A program made the position numbers and the translations under genes. Below the pieces are notes generated by a model. It was not told where the DNA came from, ran no database searches, and was given only the letters and a program-made list of their open reading frames with translations. Shown here piece after piece: positions 40,132-49,910 of a stretch of 64,000 bases of DNA (its first letter is position 1; each line of letters opens with the position of its first letter). The DNA is from Chryseobacterium artocarpi (lineage in GTDB: Bacteria > Bacteroidota > Bacteroidia > Flavobacteriales > Weeksellaceae): the NCBI RefSeq assembly GCF_001684975.1, contig NZ_MAYH01000012.1:718242-782241 (forward strand). Reading direction: 5' to 3'.

Positions 40132-43100
40132 ATGAAAAGTTTGAAATGTGGTTTTACCATAGCAGCCTTATTTTTTACTGTCGCAGCAGAAGCACAGGAG
40201 CTGGTTCAGAAAGTTACATTTTCCGTTCCTTCAAGCAGACCGTTAATTGAAGTTCTGGAAGACTTTGCCGGAAAAACAGGAATGAGGCTCGCCTATTCAA
40301 AAATTGATATTAAAGAATTGAAGGTAAAAGGGATAAAATGTGAAAACTCATCTATCCATAATTGTCTTAAAGACATTACGAACGGGCTACCGGTTGTATT
40401 TCGTTTACATGGCGATCTTATCTCAATAAAATATGAGGGTGGAAATGTTTCAGTGCCGGGAAACGGACGTATTTCCGGGAAAATCGTTGATGAGGTAGGA
40501 AATCCTGTTGTTGGAGCTGAAGTTACTATTGCCGGAAAAACCGTAGTGACAGACAATAATGGAGATTTTTCAACAGATTTGCCCTCAGGAGTATACAATT
40601 TAACAATAAAAGCATCTAAATATAATACACTAAGAGTAGAAAAACTATCTATTGCGAACAAAGAGACCAATACCGTTTCATTTGCTTTGAATAGAGCTTC
40701 TGATAAAATTACAGATATCAAAGAAGTGGTAGTTACAGCAACCCGTAAAGCAGATACACAGGCAGGATTACTGGCTCAACAGAAAAAAGCAGCCCAAATG
40801 AGTGATGGTATTTCTGCGGAGCAAATTTCGAAAACTCCGGATAATGATGTGGGTGGAACTTTAAAAAGAGTAACGGGAATTACTACTATAGACAATAAAT
40901 ATGTTGTCGTAAGATCAATGGGAGAACGTTGGAATACAGCTGCAATGGACGGAATCAATCTTCCTAGTACCGAGGCATATAATCAGAATTTTTCTTTTGA
41001 TATTATTCCTACGGCAATGGTGGAAAGTGTTGTGGTAAGCAAATCTGCAACTCCTGATATGAATGCAAGTTTTGCAGGAGGTTTTGTAGAAGTAAGAACC
41101 AAAGATATTCCCAATGAGAACTTTACAACCGTAAGCATGGGAACTTCTTATAATGATCAGTCGGCTTTTAAAGAGTTTCTGACCCGTAAGCGTGGAAAGT
41201 ATGATTATTTCGGATATGATGATGGAACAAGAGATTTCCCAAAAGGACTTCAGGCTATGAACTGGACGAATCCTATGTTTTTTGAACAATCTAGTCAGTT
41301 TAAAAATGACAACTTTACAAATTACAGAACAAAAGGTGATATGGGTTCCAATTTACAGCTTGCTTTAGGAAAAACCTATGCTCTTAAAAATAATAATAAA
41401 TGGGGTTTTGCCGGAGCGTTTATTATTAGAAATGAACAGAATAAGCTGGATATAGATCATACGGGAAGAGGAAACTGGCTGGATACAACAGATTTCTCTT
41501 TTGATGCCAATGGAAAAATGCCTTTTTACAATTTTAAGAATAAGGGAGCATCCTATAATTACAATTCTACGGTGGCAGGAATGTTGAATTTTGGGTTACA
41601 ATTAGGAAAAAGCAGAATTTCACTTCGTAATTCATATACTCATATTTATGATAATACACTCACAAGAATTACAGGCTGGGATGAATATACAAGTGGAAGT
41701 GGTAATCGTTCTGACGCAGAAGCTTCATACAATTATTTTTATTATGGAATAATTCCTAATAATGACCCTTCAAAAATTTCATCTTTAGAAAAACCATTTA
41801 CAAATAATACAAACTATCCTGTTTATCAGATGTTTTTACAGAATAAGCTGGAGGGAAATCATAAGTTTGGTAATATGGAGGTCAACTGGTTTGCCGCCAG
41901 AACGGGAGTTTCATCAGATACTAAGGACTATACTCAATATAATACTTTATATAAATTCATTGGACGTGAGATTCTGAATTATCACATGGCTAATAATTCT
42001 TCAAGTGATTTTGCAAGAGGATATATCGGCAGTAAAGAAACAGATTATAATTATGGAGCTTCTTTCAAATGGAGTATGGATAGAGGAAATTTTAAGAATG
42101 ATATAAAGGTAGGATATGCCGGAGCCTCAAAAAGCAATACCAATCAACAACAGAAATTTTTATTGAGAGTAGATGGAAACAGAGACGTTCCGAATCCAAA
42201 AGTTTTGGAAATGTATGGAGCTCTTTCAGATTGGTTCGACGGCTCTCATTATGCTCCTGGTGGAATAGGATGGGAAACCAGACCATTGTTTGTAGATGGT
42301 AAATATGAAGGAGAGGTAGAACAGCATGCAGCTTATGTAATGTTTGATAACCGTTGGAAAAATAAATTCAGGTTGGTGTGGGGATTACGTGCCGAGTATT
42401 TTCAATATGATCTTATTTCTCAGCAAATGGAAACTAAGGACTCTAATAATTTTACAAAAGCAGGAATTGATGATAAACCATGGCAATGGATGCCTTCTGC
42501 AAATTTTACCTACAGTCCCACCAATAAAATAAATCTGAGACTTGCTTATAACAAGGCTGTCATTCGTCCTCAGTTTAATGAGCGAACAGGATTACCTTAT
42601 TTTGATCCAATCGCCAACGGACAGATTTTTAATACAAATATGGTGTCATCTGTAGTTAATAACTATGATTTTAAGTTTGAGTGGTTTCCGGGGTTAGGAG
42701 AAATATTTTCAGCAGGGTTGTATTATAAGGATATTGATAGACCTATTGAAAGAGAAGGGTATATTACTAATGAAGGAAACTTACAGCTTTATAACGGAAA
42801 TTCTAAAAATGCAAAATTGAAAGGGTTTGAAGCTGAGGTTAGGAAAAATCTGGGTTTCATTGCCGCTAATTCTTTCCTGGAAAAGCTTTTTATCAATGGA
42901 AATTTCACATATAACATTACGAAAGTAGTTGCTTTTAAAGATAAAGCAAAAACAACAGACCAAGACGCTACTTATGAAGTGAACAGACCTCTTTACGGAC
43001 AAACTCCTTACGCTTACAACTTAGGATTAATGTATGATGGAGAAAGATTAGGCTTTAGTTTTTTATATAACGCAAAGGGAGACCAGTATATAACGGTAGG

Positions 43101-43413
43101 ATATTCTTATAACGGAGAGGAGATTCAGCGCCCCTATGCCGTAGCAGATGCGCAGGTTTCGTATAAGCTTTTAAGAAACAGAAATCTGGAAGTGAAACTG
43201 AGTGTGAGAAATCTCTTCAACAGGGTAAAGGAATACTATAATAACTATAACTCTTATTTAGGATATACTGATAACACCGGGGATAAAACTGCCCGTGAAC
43301 TACAGACCATTGTGCCTGGGGCTACCAATAAATATGATAAAGACATTGATAAGATTTTATTCCGTGCTTACAGCGGAAGAATATTCGGGCTAAGTGTCAA
43401 CTATACATTTTAA
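40132..43413 (+). CDS. TonB-dependent receptor with STN signalling domain
   Basis: This 1093-residue outer-membrane receptor has a signal peptide ending 'TVAAEAQ' and an STN (secretin/TonB N-terminal) domain (about 25-105). It then has a carboxypeptidase-regulatory-like domain ('GRISGKIVDEVGNPVVGAEV', about 112-195), a plug ('GTLKRVTGITTIDNKYVVVR', about 215-340) and a large barrel ending 'SGRIFGLSVNYTF' with terminal Phe. STN receptors signal to FecR, encoded just upstream. The ligand is unknown. There is no SusD partner; instead secreted and lipid-anchored proteins follow. Confidence 0.92.
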   Translation: MKSLKCGFTIAALFFTVAAEAQELVQKVTFSVPSSRPLIEVLEDFAGKTGMRLAYSKIDIKELKVKGIKCENSSIHNCLKDITNGLPVVFRLHGDLISIKYEGGNVSVPGNGRISGKIVDEVGNPVVGAEVTIAGKTVVTDNNGDFSTDLPSGVYNLTIKASKYNTLRVEKLSIANKETNTVSFALNRASDKITDIKEVVVTATRKADTQAGLLAQQKKAAQMSDGISAEQISKTPDNDVGGTLKRVTGITTIDNKYVVVRSMGERWNTAAMDGINLPSTEAYNQNFSFDIIPTAMVESVVVSKSATPDMNASFAGGFVEVRTKDIPNENFTTVSMGTSYNDQSAFKEFLTRKRGKYDYFGYDDGTRDFPKGLQAMNWTNPMFFEQSSQFKNDNFTNYRTKGDMGSNLQLALGKTYALKNNNKWGFAGAFIIRNEQNKLDIDHTGRGNWLDTTDFSFDANGKMPFYNFKNKGASYNYNSTVAGMLNFGLQLGKSRISLRNSYTHIYDNTLTRITGWDEYTSGSGNRSDAEASYNYFYYGIIPNNDPSKISSLEKPFTNNTNYPVYQMFLQNKLEGNHKFGNMEVNWFAARTGVSSDTKDYTQYNTLYKFIGREILNYHMANNSSSDFARGYIGSKETDYNYGASFKWSMDRGNFKNDIKVGYAGASKSNTNQQQKFLLRVDGNRDVPNPKVLEMYGALSDWFDGSHYAPGGIGWETRPLFVDGKYEGEVEQHAAYVMFDNRWKNKFRLVWGLRAEYFQYDLISQQMETKDSNNFTKAGIDDKPWQWMPSANFTYSPTNKINLRLAYNKAVIRPQFNERTGLPYFDPIANGQIFNTNMVSSVVNNYDFKFEWFPGLGEIFSAGLYYKDIDRPIEREGYITNEGNLQLYNGNSKNAKLKGFEAEVRKNLGFIAANSFLEKLFINGNFTYNITKVVAFKDKAKTTDQDATYEVNRPLYGQTPYAYNLGLMYDGERLGFSFLYNAKGDQYITVGYSYNGEEIQRPYAVADAQVSYKLLRNRNLEVKLSVRNLFNRVKEYYNNYNSYLGYTDNTGDKTARELQTIVPGATNKYDKDIDKILFRAYSGRIFGLSVNYTF

Positions 43414-43709
43414 TCCTTATTAAATAAAAAGAGCTCTCGATATAGAAGTGTACAGGTTTCGGAATCCTGAAAAATGAACCGGAATAATACTGATGATGCG
43501 CACAGCAGTACCGAATCAATCAAAAACCGACCACTATTAACTTTTCCCGGGAGATAGCGGAAAAACAGGGAACTCAGACAGCTTAGCTCCTCCTGAACTG
43601 TAGGATGTAAACAATAACCAAATCGCAGAAATATAGAGGCAGATATTTCTGAATATTAAAAATTTCTGGTCATAAAAATAAATAACCGGATCTATCAAAA
43701 ATTATAACA
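43414..43709 (+). other. Untranslated spacer within the receptor/lipoprotein cluster
   Basis: No open frame or tRNA is found in this gap of about 296 bp. Its sequence is visibly less AT-rich than other spacers in the window, with several G/C-rich patches such as CCCGGGAGATAGCGG. A structured leader RNA is possible, but no known riboswitch motif was recognised. Confidence 0.3.
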
Positions 43710-45017
43710 ATGAAAAGATTAACTCTAATTGCAGCTGCTGCATTATCACTTACAGCTTGTCAAAATGATCATTTAGCAGATTCTTCTACTCCTTTCGAAA
43801 TGAAATCTACTTCAGCTGAATACATTACAGCTTCTGCACTTCCTGTAACTAAAGTAAGCGGTGATATTACTTCTAATACAACATGGAGTGGAGTAATAGA
43901 AATTGATGGTACAGTAGCCGTAAAAAACGGAGCAACACTTACCATTCAGCCAGGAACTTTCATCAAAGCAAAACCTAATGCAATAGGAGAAGGTTCAGGT
44001 ATCCTTGTTATTACCAAAACAGGTAAAATAAATGCTACAGGAACAGAATCTCAACCAATTGTTTTTACAAGCTACAGATTATTGGACGGAGATGATACTA
44101 CTACGGCTGTACCTGGAGACTTTGGAGGAATTATCCTTTTAGGGGATGCTCCTACCAATGTACCTTTTACTACAACTGTAGAAGGTCTACCAGCTAATAA
44201 TCCTGATTTCTATTTTGGTGGAACAACTTCCGGACATAATGCAGGTACAATAAAATACGTTCGTATTGAATTTGCAGGGTATGATTTCGTAGGGGCTAAC
44301 TCTGGAAACGAAGTTAATGCTTTAACATTGGCTGGTGTTGGAAACGGTACTACTTTAGACCATATTCAGGTTTCTTACGGACAGGATGATTCTTTTGAAT
44401 TCTTCGGTGGAACTGTAAATGCTTCTAACCTTGTTTCTTTTGCAGCTGAAGATGATAATTTCGATTTTGATAACGGATATACAGGAACTATTACTTGTGC
44501 GTTGTCTTTAGCAGATTACAAATCATCACACACTGTAAGCGGAGGATCTCCTGATTCTAACGGTATTGAATTGGATAACAACGCAACAGGTACTGCAACT
44601 TCATTGATTACAAACCCTACGATCAACAACCTTACTATTATCGGGGCAAAAAATGGAGTAACAGGACAAGGGCTTGCTTATGAAAACGGTATCCACATCA
44701 GAAGACACGGGAAATTAACATTAAATAACGCCGTAGTTACAGGATATCCGGTAGGAATCAAAGTAGAAAATACAGGTTCTGAGCTTTCTGCAGCATCTAA
44801 CTTAAGTTCAATCCAGGTACACGGATTCGGAACTTCTGTTACAGGAGCAGGAACTGCGGGAATTCCAGCAGCAAACCTATTAACAGGTACTTCTGCAGCT
44901 CTTTGGGGAATGAACCAGCCATTCTTTAACGAAGGATTAACATGGAGCGTAAGTCCAAGAAATTGTGGAAATTTCCAGGGAATCTGGACAAAATATGATT
45001 TCTCAATTCAGGAATAA
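43710..45017 (+). CDS. Lipoprotein with beta-helix-like repeats
   Basis: This 435-residue lipoprotein has lipobox 'LSLTAC' with Cys17. After a short linker the sequence is a series of Thr/Gly/Asn-rich strands ('GVIEIDGTVAVKNGATLTIQ', 'FGGIILLGDAPTN', 'VRIEFAGYDFVGANSGNE', 'LTLAGVGNGTTLDHIQVSYG'). This pattern is compatible with a right-handed beta helix. No catalytic motif is obvious. It is placed after the STN TonB receptor and before other exported proteins, so it may be the surface or periplasmic partner of that receptor. A strong terminator follows. Confidence 0.75.
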   Translation: MKRLTLIAAAALSLTACQNDHLADSSTPFEMKSTSAEYITASALPVTKVSGDITSNTTWSGVIEIDGTVAVKNGATLTIQPGTFIKAKPNAIGEGSGILVITKTGKINATGTESQPIVFTSYRLLDGDDTTTAVPGDFGGIILLGDAPTNVPFTTTVEGLPANNPDFYFGGTTSGHNAGTIKYVRIEFAGYDFVGANSGNEVNALTLAGVGNGTTLDHIQVSYGQDDSFEFFGGTVNASNLVSFAAEDDNFDFDNGYTGTITCALSLADYKSSHTVSGGSPDSNGIELDNNATGTATSLITNPTINNLTIIGAKNGVTGQGLAYENGIHIRRHGKLTLNNAVVTGYPVGIKVENTGSELSAASNLSSIQVHGFGTSVTGAGTAGIPAANLLTGTSAALWGMNQPFFNEGLTWSVSPRNCGNFQGIWTKYDFSIQE

Positions 45018-45027
45018 TTCTTATAAA

Positions 45028-45064
45028 CAGGGAAAGCACTGTGTCTTTCCCTGCTTTTTTCTTT
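45028..45064 (+). terminator. Terminator after the beta-helix lipoprotein gene
   Basis: CAGGGAAAG (45028-45036) pairs perfectly with CTTTCCCTG (45045-45053) around CACTGTGT and is followed by CTTTTTTCTTTT. The next gene starts 25 bases later, so it is either read through or has its own promoter. Confidence 0.8.
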
Positions 45065-45088
45065 TAAAAAATCTTAATAACAAATATT

Positions 45089-46006
45089 ATGAAAAAACTA
45101 TTTTTATTATCTATCATATGGGTGTCTCAAGCTGCATTCGCACAGGAATTTATCTGGGGAAATACTTTTGATACTGCTGATGATCTTCAGGGCTGGACCA
45201 TCCATGATCTGAATAATAATGGAAACAAATGGGCTCAGGGGCAGAACATTTATCAAAATGGTACTTCTATGGCATATGGAAGCGCCGGAGTTCTCAGACA
45301 TTCTACCAATTTAGTTCCTAGTGGTATTGCAGGAGGATTTGCTTCAGAAAATGACTGGATCATTTCTCCAGAAATAGACTTGTCAGCTGCCGGAGGAACG
45401 ATCACATTAGTTGCTCAGCTAGGGAGACAAAAACTAAATCAGGCTATTGTCGGAAGAGACCTCTATATCTATGTAAGCACTTCTGAGAAACCAGTTCCAG
45501 CTTTGGCAGACTTTCAGGCTTTGGCAGTAGATGCTAATGGAAATGATCTTCCGAATCCTTATAAAATATCTGCAGGATCTACCAATAATCCATTCTCTTC
45601 AGATCTTACCCAGTTTGTAGAAAGTATTGTAGATCTTTCAACTTTTGCAGGAAAGAAAATTTACATAGGAATCTGGTCCAACAGAAAACCGGCAAATCTT
45701 CAGAATATAAATATTGATGAAATTGCGATTTATGCTACAGCAACACTAGGCACAAAGGATGTAAAAAAGAACAAAACACTTACAAAGATCATTGAAAATC
45801 CGGTAAAAGAAAATTTACAATTACAGCTTAATCCCGCATTCAAAGAAAATGCTACTTTAATCAATGTTTATAACGCTGTAGGACAGAAAGTAGTTGCTAC
45901 CCAATATTCAAAATCAATCAGCACAGTAGCTTTATCTACAGGAAAATATATCGTGGAAGTAACGGACGGAAAAACTACAGAAACATTAAGCTTTATTAAA
46001 AAATAG
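45089..46006 (+). CDS. Secreted protein with choice-of-anchor J-like domain and T9SS sorting domain
   Basis: This 305-residue protein has a signal peptide ending 'VSQAAFAQ' and a beta-sandwich of the cleaved-adhesin/choice-of-anchor J type ('GWTIHDLNNNGNKWAQG', 'FASENDWIISPEIDLSAAGG', about 30-220). Its C-terminal domain of about 75 residues has 'VYNAVGQKVVATQ', 'LSTGKYIVEVTDG' and the end 'LSFIKK', typical of type A sorting by the type IX secretion system. It is therefore exported across the outer membrane and probably attached to the surface. Its function is not known. It is part of the receptor-linked export cluster. Confidence 0.87.
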   Translation: MKKLFLLSIIWVSQAAFAQEFIWGNTFDTADDLQGWTIHDLNNNGNKWAQGQNIYQNGTSMAYGSAGVLRHSTNLVPSGIAGGFASENDWIISPEIDLSAAGGTITLVAQLGRQKLNQAIVGRDLYIYVSTSEKPVPALADFQALAVDANGNDLPNPYKISAGSTNNPFSSDLTQFVESIVDLSTFAGKKIYIGIWSNRKPANLQNINIDEIAIYATATLGTKDVKKNKTLTKIIENPVKENLQLQLNPAFKENATLINVYNAVGQKVVATQYSKSISTVALSTGKYIVEVTDGKTTETLSFIKK

Positions 46007-46119
46007 ACTTTCTGACTTAAAAACTGATTTAGAAATACATGAAATTTTAAATATACAATAATGGGTAGCAGTCTCAGGTGTTACCCAGAACATATCCAAC
46101 TAGTTTTTTTATAATTATT

Positions 46120-46151
46120 ATTGCCCTGTACAAAAGGCAGGGCAATTTTTT
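46120..46151 (+). terminator. Terminator after the T9SS cargo gene
   Basis: ATTGCCCTG (46120-46128) pairs with CAGGGCAAT (46138-46146), followed by TTTTT. A smaller hairpin GGGTA...TACCC lies just upstream near 46064-46086. Confidence 0.8.
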
Positions 46152-46161
46152 AAAGTTTTAA

Positions 46162-46914
46162 ATGATATTAAAGATGAATAAAATCTTTGCATTCCTATTA
46201 TTGACCCTATTATTTTCCTGTACAGACAATACAATAATGGAAAGGTATGATGCCATACAAAAGCCGGCTGAAGTAGTCATTAAAGGATACTCTAAGCCCG
46301 ATGTACTTCAGTTGAGACTCAATGGAGAACCAATATCAATTGACGGAAAAACATCTTATACCAATAAAATAGAAACCACGCTTCAGTTTGTTGTAGATCA
46401 GGGGGAAACCAACAAATTAGCAATATATAATAACGAAACAGGGAAAGAAATAGCAAAATATATGATTAACTATGATAACATAGCTGATTACAAAAAAGTG
46501 AATTTCTTTAATCTGCCGGGAATTTTTCTGAAAACAGATGTCGTAAAACCTCAAGTCGGCTTTGGAAAGGTAGGCTTCGTATTTATTTTTCCAAATCTGG
46601 GTGAGCATTCAGGGACATCTCTTACAAGTGTGAAAGGTATTTTAAAAAGAGAAAATGGAGTAGTACTTGCCGAGTTTGATAATATTGAAAAAGACAATTT
46701 TACTCCGGTAAAAATTTATAGTGCTTTCAGTTCTACAGCACCCGTGTATCTTGAACTCTATAAACCAGGAACTACAGAGCCTTATACAGGATCTGATATA
46801 ATCAAGGTTAAATTAAAACAGCATACCGGAGCTAATATGATCGTACTTCAGGAAAAATCAGAAAATGGAGGTTCAGTTGTAAAGGGAGATATTGATGTTT
46901 CAGAATATTTATAG
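46162..46914 (+). CDS. Small lipoprotein of unknown function
   Basis: This 250-residue protein has a lipoprotein signal 'LLTLLFSC'. The ATG at 46174 (MNKIFAFLLL) gives the better signal peptide; the annotated first ATG adds four residues. The mature part is mostly beta-strand with no motif I recognise. It lies 6 bases before the S41 peptidase lipoprotein gene and is surely co-transcribed with it. As a partner of a peptidase and a TonB receptor it could bind the substrate, but that is inference. Confidence 0.7.
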   Translation: MILKMNKIFAFLLLTLLFSCTDNTIMERYDAIQKPAEVVIKGYSKPDVLQLRLNGEPISIDGKTSYTNKIETTLQFVVDQGETNKLAIYNNETGKEIAKYMINYDNIADYKKVNFFNLPGIFLKTDVVKPQVGFGKVGFVFIFPNLGEHSGTSLTSVKGILKRENGVVLAEFDNIEKDNFTPVKIYSAFSSTAPVYLELYKPGTTEPYTGSDIIKVKLKQHTGANMIVLQEKSENGGSVVKGDIDVSEYL

Positions 46915-46920
46915 TAAAAT

Positions 46921-48261
46921 ATGAAAAGCTTTTTGACACTTTACTGTATAGCCATTATTACTATTCTCTTTTCCTGTACGAACAGTGATGATAATCCCCC
47001 TGTTTTCCCCGAAGGAAGTACAGAAAATGTGAATGTCTGGGTTCAGGACAGTATGAGAAGATATTATTACTGGGCAGAGCAGATGCCTGCAAAACCGGAT
47101 TATCATCTTCCTATAAAAGATTTTTTTAAAAGCTTGCTGGCTCCTCAGGATCGTTTTTCCTTTATTGTAAATACCGAAGATACTTCCAGCTATCCGAGAT
47201 CTATCCGTAATATGTATGGTTTTGATTATACCGTTATTCAGCAGGCAAATGGAAACGTTTTGGCTGTCATTAAACTGGTTCTTAAAAATTCACCGGCATT
47301 CAATGCGGGATTAGAACGGGGAATGATTATTAGCAAGATCAACGGTAAAAATATAACGGTTGCTAATGCAGAAACTCTTACCTCTTCAATGAAAGACCTT
47401 ACAGTGCTGGATCTTACCGTAGGAACCTGGAAAAATGAAGCAGTAACTGATGAAAAAGATATAAAAGTCTATTATGGCTTATCCTTTGAACAACCTCTTT
47501 TGTCCAAAGTATTTGAAAAAAATGGTAAAAAAATAGGTTATCTGTATGTCTATGATTTTCCGGATGGGATGACTTCTGTTTTCAGTCAGAAATTTGCAGA
47601 ATTTAAAGCTGCTGGTGTACAGGAACTTATTTTGGACCTTCGTTATAACTATGGCGGATCTGTCTCTGCTGCTGCTGCACTTTGCTCACTGATTCCATCA
47701 GGGATTTCTGAAAGTTCTCCCTTTATTGTATTCAAAGGAAATAAAAACGGGGGACAGGTAAAACGAACATTTGCCCAACAGGTTGCCTATGATCCCAAGG
47801 CTATTGGTTTTAATGCTTTACGATCCAATGCTTTAGGATTAAATAAAGTTTATATTCTTACATCAAATAGTACTGCTTCAGCAGCAGAAATCGTAATTAA
47901 TAACTTAAAATCTTATGTACAGGTTATCCAGATCGGAAGTACTACCTTAGGAAAAGATATGGCAGGATTTTCCATAGAAGATAAACGTAAACCCAGAAAA
48001 ATCTCATGGCAGATTCATCCGGTAATTTATAAAGTTTTTAATGCCGATGGTGCCGGGGAATACAGCAACGGAATTTCACCACAGATTGCAGTCAATGAAT
48101 ATGCTGAACTCCCATTGTTTCCATTCGGGGATCCTAATGAAACATTGATCTCATCCGTTCTCAATGGAGGTTACTTAAAATCAGCAGATCATGAAAAACT
48201 GAACAGAGAAGTGAAAATTCTGTATCAGAGTGACTTGAATTTTATTCAAGGACAGAAATAA
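46921..48261 (+). CDS. S41-family (C-terminal-processing) peptidase lipoprotein
   Basis: This 446-residue lipoprotein has lipobox 'ITILFSC', Cys19. An N-terminal helical part ('NVWVQDSMRRYYYWAEQMPA') is followed by a PDZ-like domain ('PAFNAGLERGMIISKINGKN', about 120-175) and the S41 catalytic domain. 'ILDLRYNYGGSVSAAAALCS' is near 240, the nucleophile Ser is in 'TSNSTASAAEI' near 316, and Lys is in 'IGSTTLGKDMAGF' near 343. It should cleave proteins or peptides in the periplasm or at the surface. It is coupled to the small lipoprotein gene upstream. Confidence 0.9.
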   Translation: MKSFLTLYCIAIITILFSCTNSDDNPPVFPEGSTENVNVWVQDSMRRYYYWAEQMPAKPDYHLPIKDFFKSLLAPQDRFSFIVNTEDTSSYPRSIRNMYGFDYTVIQQANGNVLAVIKLVLKNSPAFNAGLERGMIISKINGKNITVANAETLTSSMKDLTVLDLTVGTWKNEAVTDEKDIKVYYGLSFEQPLLSKVFEKNGKKIGYLYVYDFPDGMTSVFSQKFAEFKAAGVQELILDLRYNYGGSVSAAAALCSLIPSGISESSPFIVFKGNKNGGQVKRTFAQQVAYDPKAIGFNALRSNALGLNKVYILTSNSTASAAEIVINNLKSYVQVIQIGSTTLGKDMAGFSIEDKRKPRKISWQIHPVIYKVFNADGAGEYSNGISPQIAVNEYAELPLFPFGDPNETLISSVLNGGYLKSADHEKLNREVKILYQSDLNFIQGQK

Positions 48262-48295
48262 TCATTCATTTAAGTTTCTTTAAAAAAATAAAACA

Positions 48296-48580
48296 ATGCA
48301 AGGAATAGAACCAAAGGTGCACACAAGTCTGACGAGCCGTATGGAATACTTTCGCGTAGTATTACAAGAAGCTGTGGATGAAACTGATTCTCAGACTTCT
48401 GATATTTTAGTGAAAATTTCAGAACTTGATGAGCTATACAAAGATTATTTGCTCAACAAAAGAAATCTGGAAAAGAGTATTAGAAACTACCGTGAATATC
48501 ATGATGATTTGCGAAAAAAACTGACCACAAGACTTAGAGAGCTTAGGAAAAAGCCAAAGAGAAATAATGGAAATACCTGA
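48296..48580 (+). CDS. Small coiled-coil protein, unknown function
   Basis: This 94-residue protein has no signal peptide. It is highly charged and helical. The first half is acidic ('VLQEAVDETDSQTSDILVKI') and the second half very basic ('YHDDLRKKLTTRLRELRKKP'), suggesting a coiled coil or nucleic-acid contact. No family is recognised. It lies 34 bases after the S41 gene and may be the last gene of that operon. Confidence 0.6.
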   Translation: MQGIEPKVHTSLTSRMEYFRVVLQEAVDETDSQTSDILVKISELDELYKDYLLNKRNLEKSIRNYREYHDDLRKKLTTRLRELRKKPKRNNGNT

Positions 48581-48634
48581 TTTTAATTATGAAATTCATA
48601 CTTTTATAACATCAAGTTGAAAGGTTAAAAGTAT

Positions 48635-49357
48635 ATGAATAGTAATGAAACTGAACTTTCCGGTTATTTAGATCTGTTTTGGCAGTTTTCATGGTCACAA
48701 TGGATTATTTTCAGTCTGGTCATTAATATTATTTTATACTTATTTTCAATTGGATTATACCTTTTTATTGATAAAACCTGCCGAAAAAGTCCATTACAGG
48801 AGAAAGACCATCCCTTAACAAAATCTGATTTTTATATAAGTCTTCTTACAGTTGCCTGTAACAGTCTTGTTATGCTGATCGGTGTTTTTTTATGGAAAAA
48901 TGGGTGGATCGAAGTAAACAATAGCCTTTCGCCAGGCGTTATTATATTGGAAGTTGTTGCACTATTATTTTTAATGGATCTTTTGATGTATTTCTTTCAT
49001 TATGCAGCTCATTTACCTTTTGTATACAAATTGTTGCATGGAAAGCATCATGAACACGTAAGCACTAATTACCTCAGTCTTTTTGTATTACATCCTTTTG
49101 AAACGATCGGTTTTGGAGTAATGATGCTGATTTTATTGATGTGCTATGACTTTTCCGTGGTCTCTATTTCGATTTATTTGTTGATCAATCTTATCTGGGG
49201 AACTATCGGACATTTGAACAGAGAGTTTTTTCCGGCACAGTTTGATCGTTTCTTTATTGGAACTACAAGATTCCATAATCACCATCATAGAGATGAAACA
49301 AAGAATTTCGGGTTCTATACTTCTATCTGGGATAGACTGTTTGGAACTTATAAATAG
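48635..49357 (+). CDS. Sterol desaturase / fatty acid hydroxylase family membrane protein
   Basis: This 240-residue protein has about four membrane helices and the diiron histidine boxes of this superfamily: 'HYAAH' near 126, 'HGKHHEH' near 138 and 'HNHHH' near 213. Members hydroxylate or desaturate lipids, carotenoids or sterols at the membrane. The precise substrate is not predictable, although hydroxylated lipids are common in this bacterial group. It appears to be transcribed alone. Confidence 0.88.
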   Translation: MNSNETELSGYLDLFWQFSWSQWIIFSLVINIILYLFSIGLYLFIDKTCRKSPLQEKDHPLTKSDFYISLLTVACNSLVMLIGVFLWKNGWIEVNNSLSPGVIILEVVALLFLMDLLMYFFHYAAHLPFVYKLLHGKHHEHVSTNYLSLFVLHPFETIGFGVMMLILLMCYDFSVVSISIYLLINLIWGTIGHLNREFFPAQFDRFFIGTTRFHNHHHRDETKNFGFYTSIWDRLFGTYK

Positions 49358-49611
49358 GAGGGAAGCTAGCTCTGGAAGTCTTTAATGTATAATTACTCCT
49401 TTTATATTTTTAAATATAATGGTAATTTATCTTTAATGCTAACGAGATCACAAAGGCATTAACAAAAAAATTCACAATAAGAACGCAAATGCATTTCACT
49501 CAGCAAGATAAACTCCTTCTCATTTGCTGAACGAAGTGCCGTAGCGATCGGAAAAAAACATTTTATTCTTTTTCTTTCCGAACTTCGCGTTTAAGAAAAG
49601 CATAAGTGTTT
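49358..49611. other. Intergenic region, probable repeat remnants
   Basis: No gene is seen. The first 25 bases are a GGAAG-rich tract like that after 31868. The stretch 49440-49600 has the mixed composition of dispersed intergenic elements. Confidence 0.35.
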
Positions 49612-49896
49612 TTATGAAATTTTTCTATTCAGCTCTTTTGCTTCATCCCAACATGCTACACAAAGTATTTTATAATCACAACTGGTAAACCATTCCTCCT
49701 CATCTTTCTCCGTTTCAATCTGCTGCTCTGCATCATGACACAGATCACAAAACGCATCAGGTCGTCCGAGATCTCCCGGATCAAATTCATGAAAGCCCAC
49801 AGGCATCCGATCCAATAAACTATGGGCAAGATGAGTACACAGAAGACCTATTTCCTGTTTTCCGTGTAAAGAACATTCAGTATATTTTTTTGGCAT
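49612..49896 (-). CDS. Small cysteine-rich protein, possible zinc binding
   Basis: This 94-residue soluble protein has paired cysteines and histidines: 'CSLHGKQEIGLLCTHLAH' near 8-25, 'CDLC' near 50, 'SCDYKILCVAC' near 72-82. This suggests one or two zinc sites. No family was recognised. It starts 14 bases after the stop codon of a larger unrecognised gene, so the two form an operon. No function is assigned. Confidence 0.65.
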   Translation of the reverse strand: MPKKYTECSLHGKQEIGLLCTHLAHSLLDRMPVGFHEFDPGDLGRPDAFCDLCHDAEQQIETEKDEEEWFTSCDYKILCVACWDEAKELNRKIS

Positions 49897-49910
49897 TTTT
49901 AAATGAAAAT

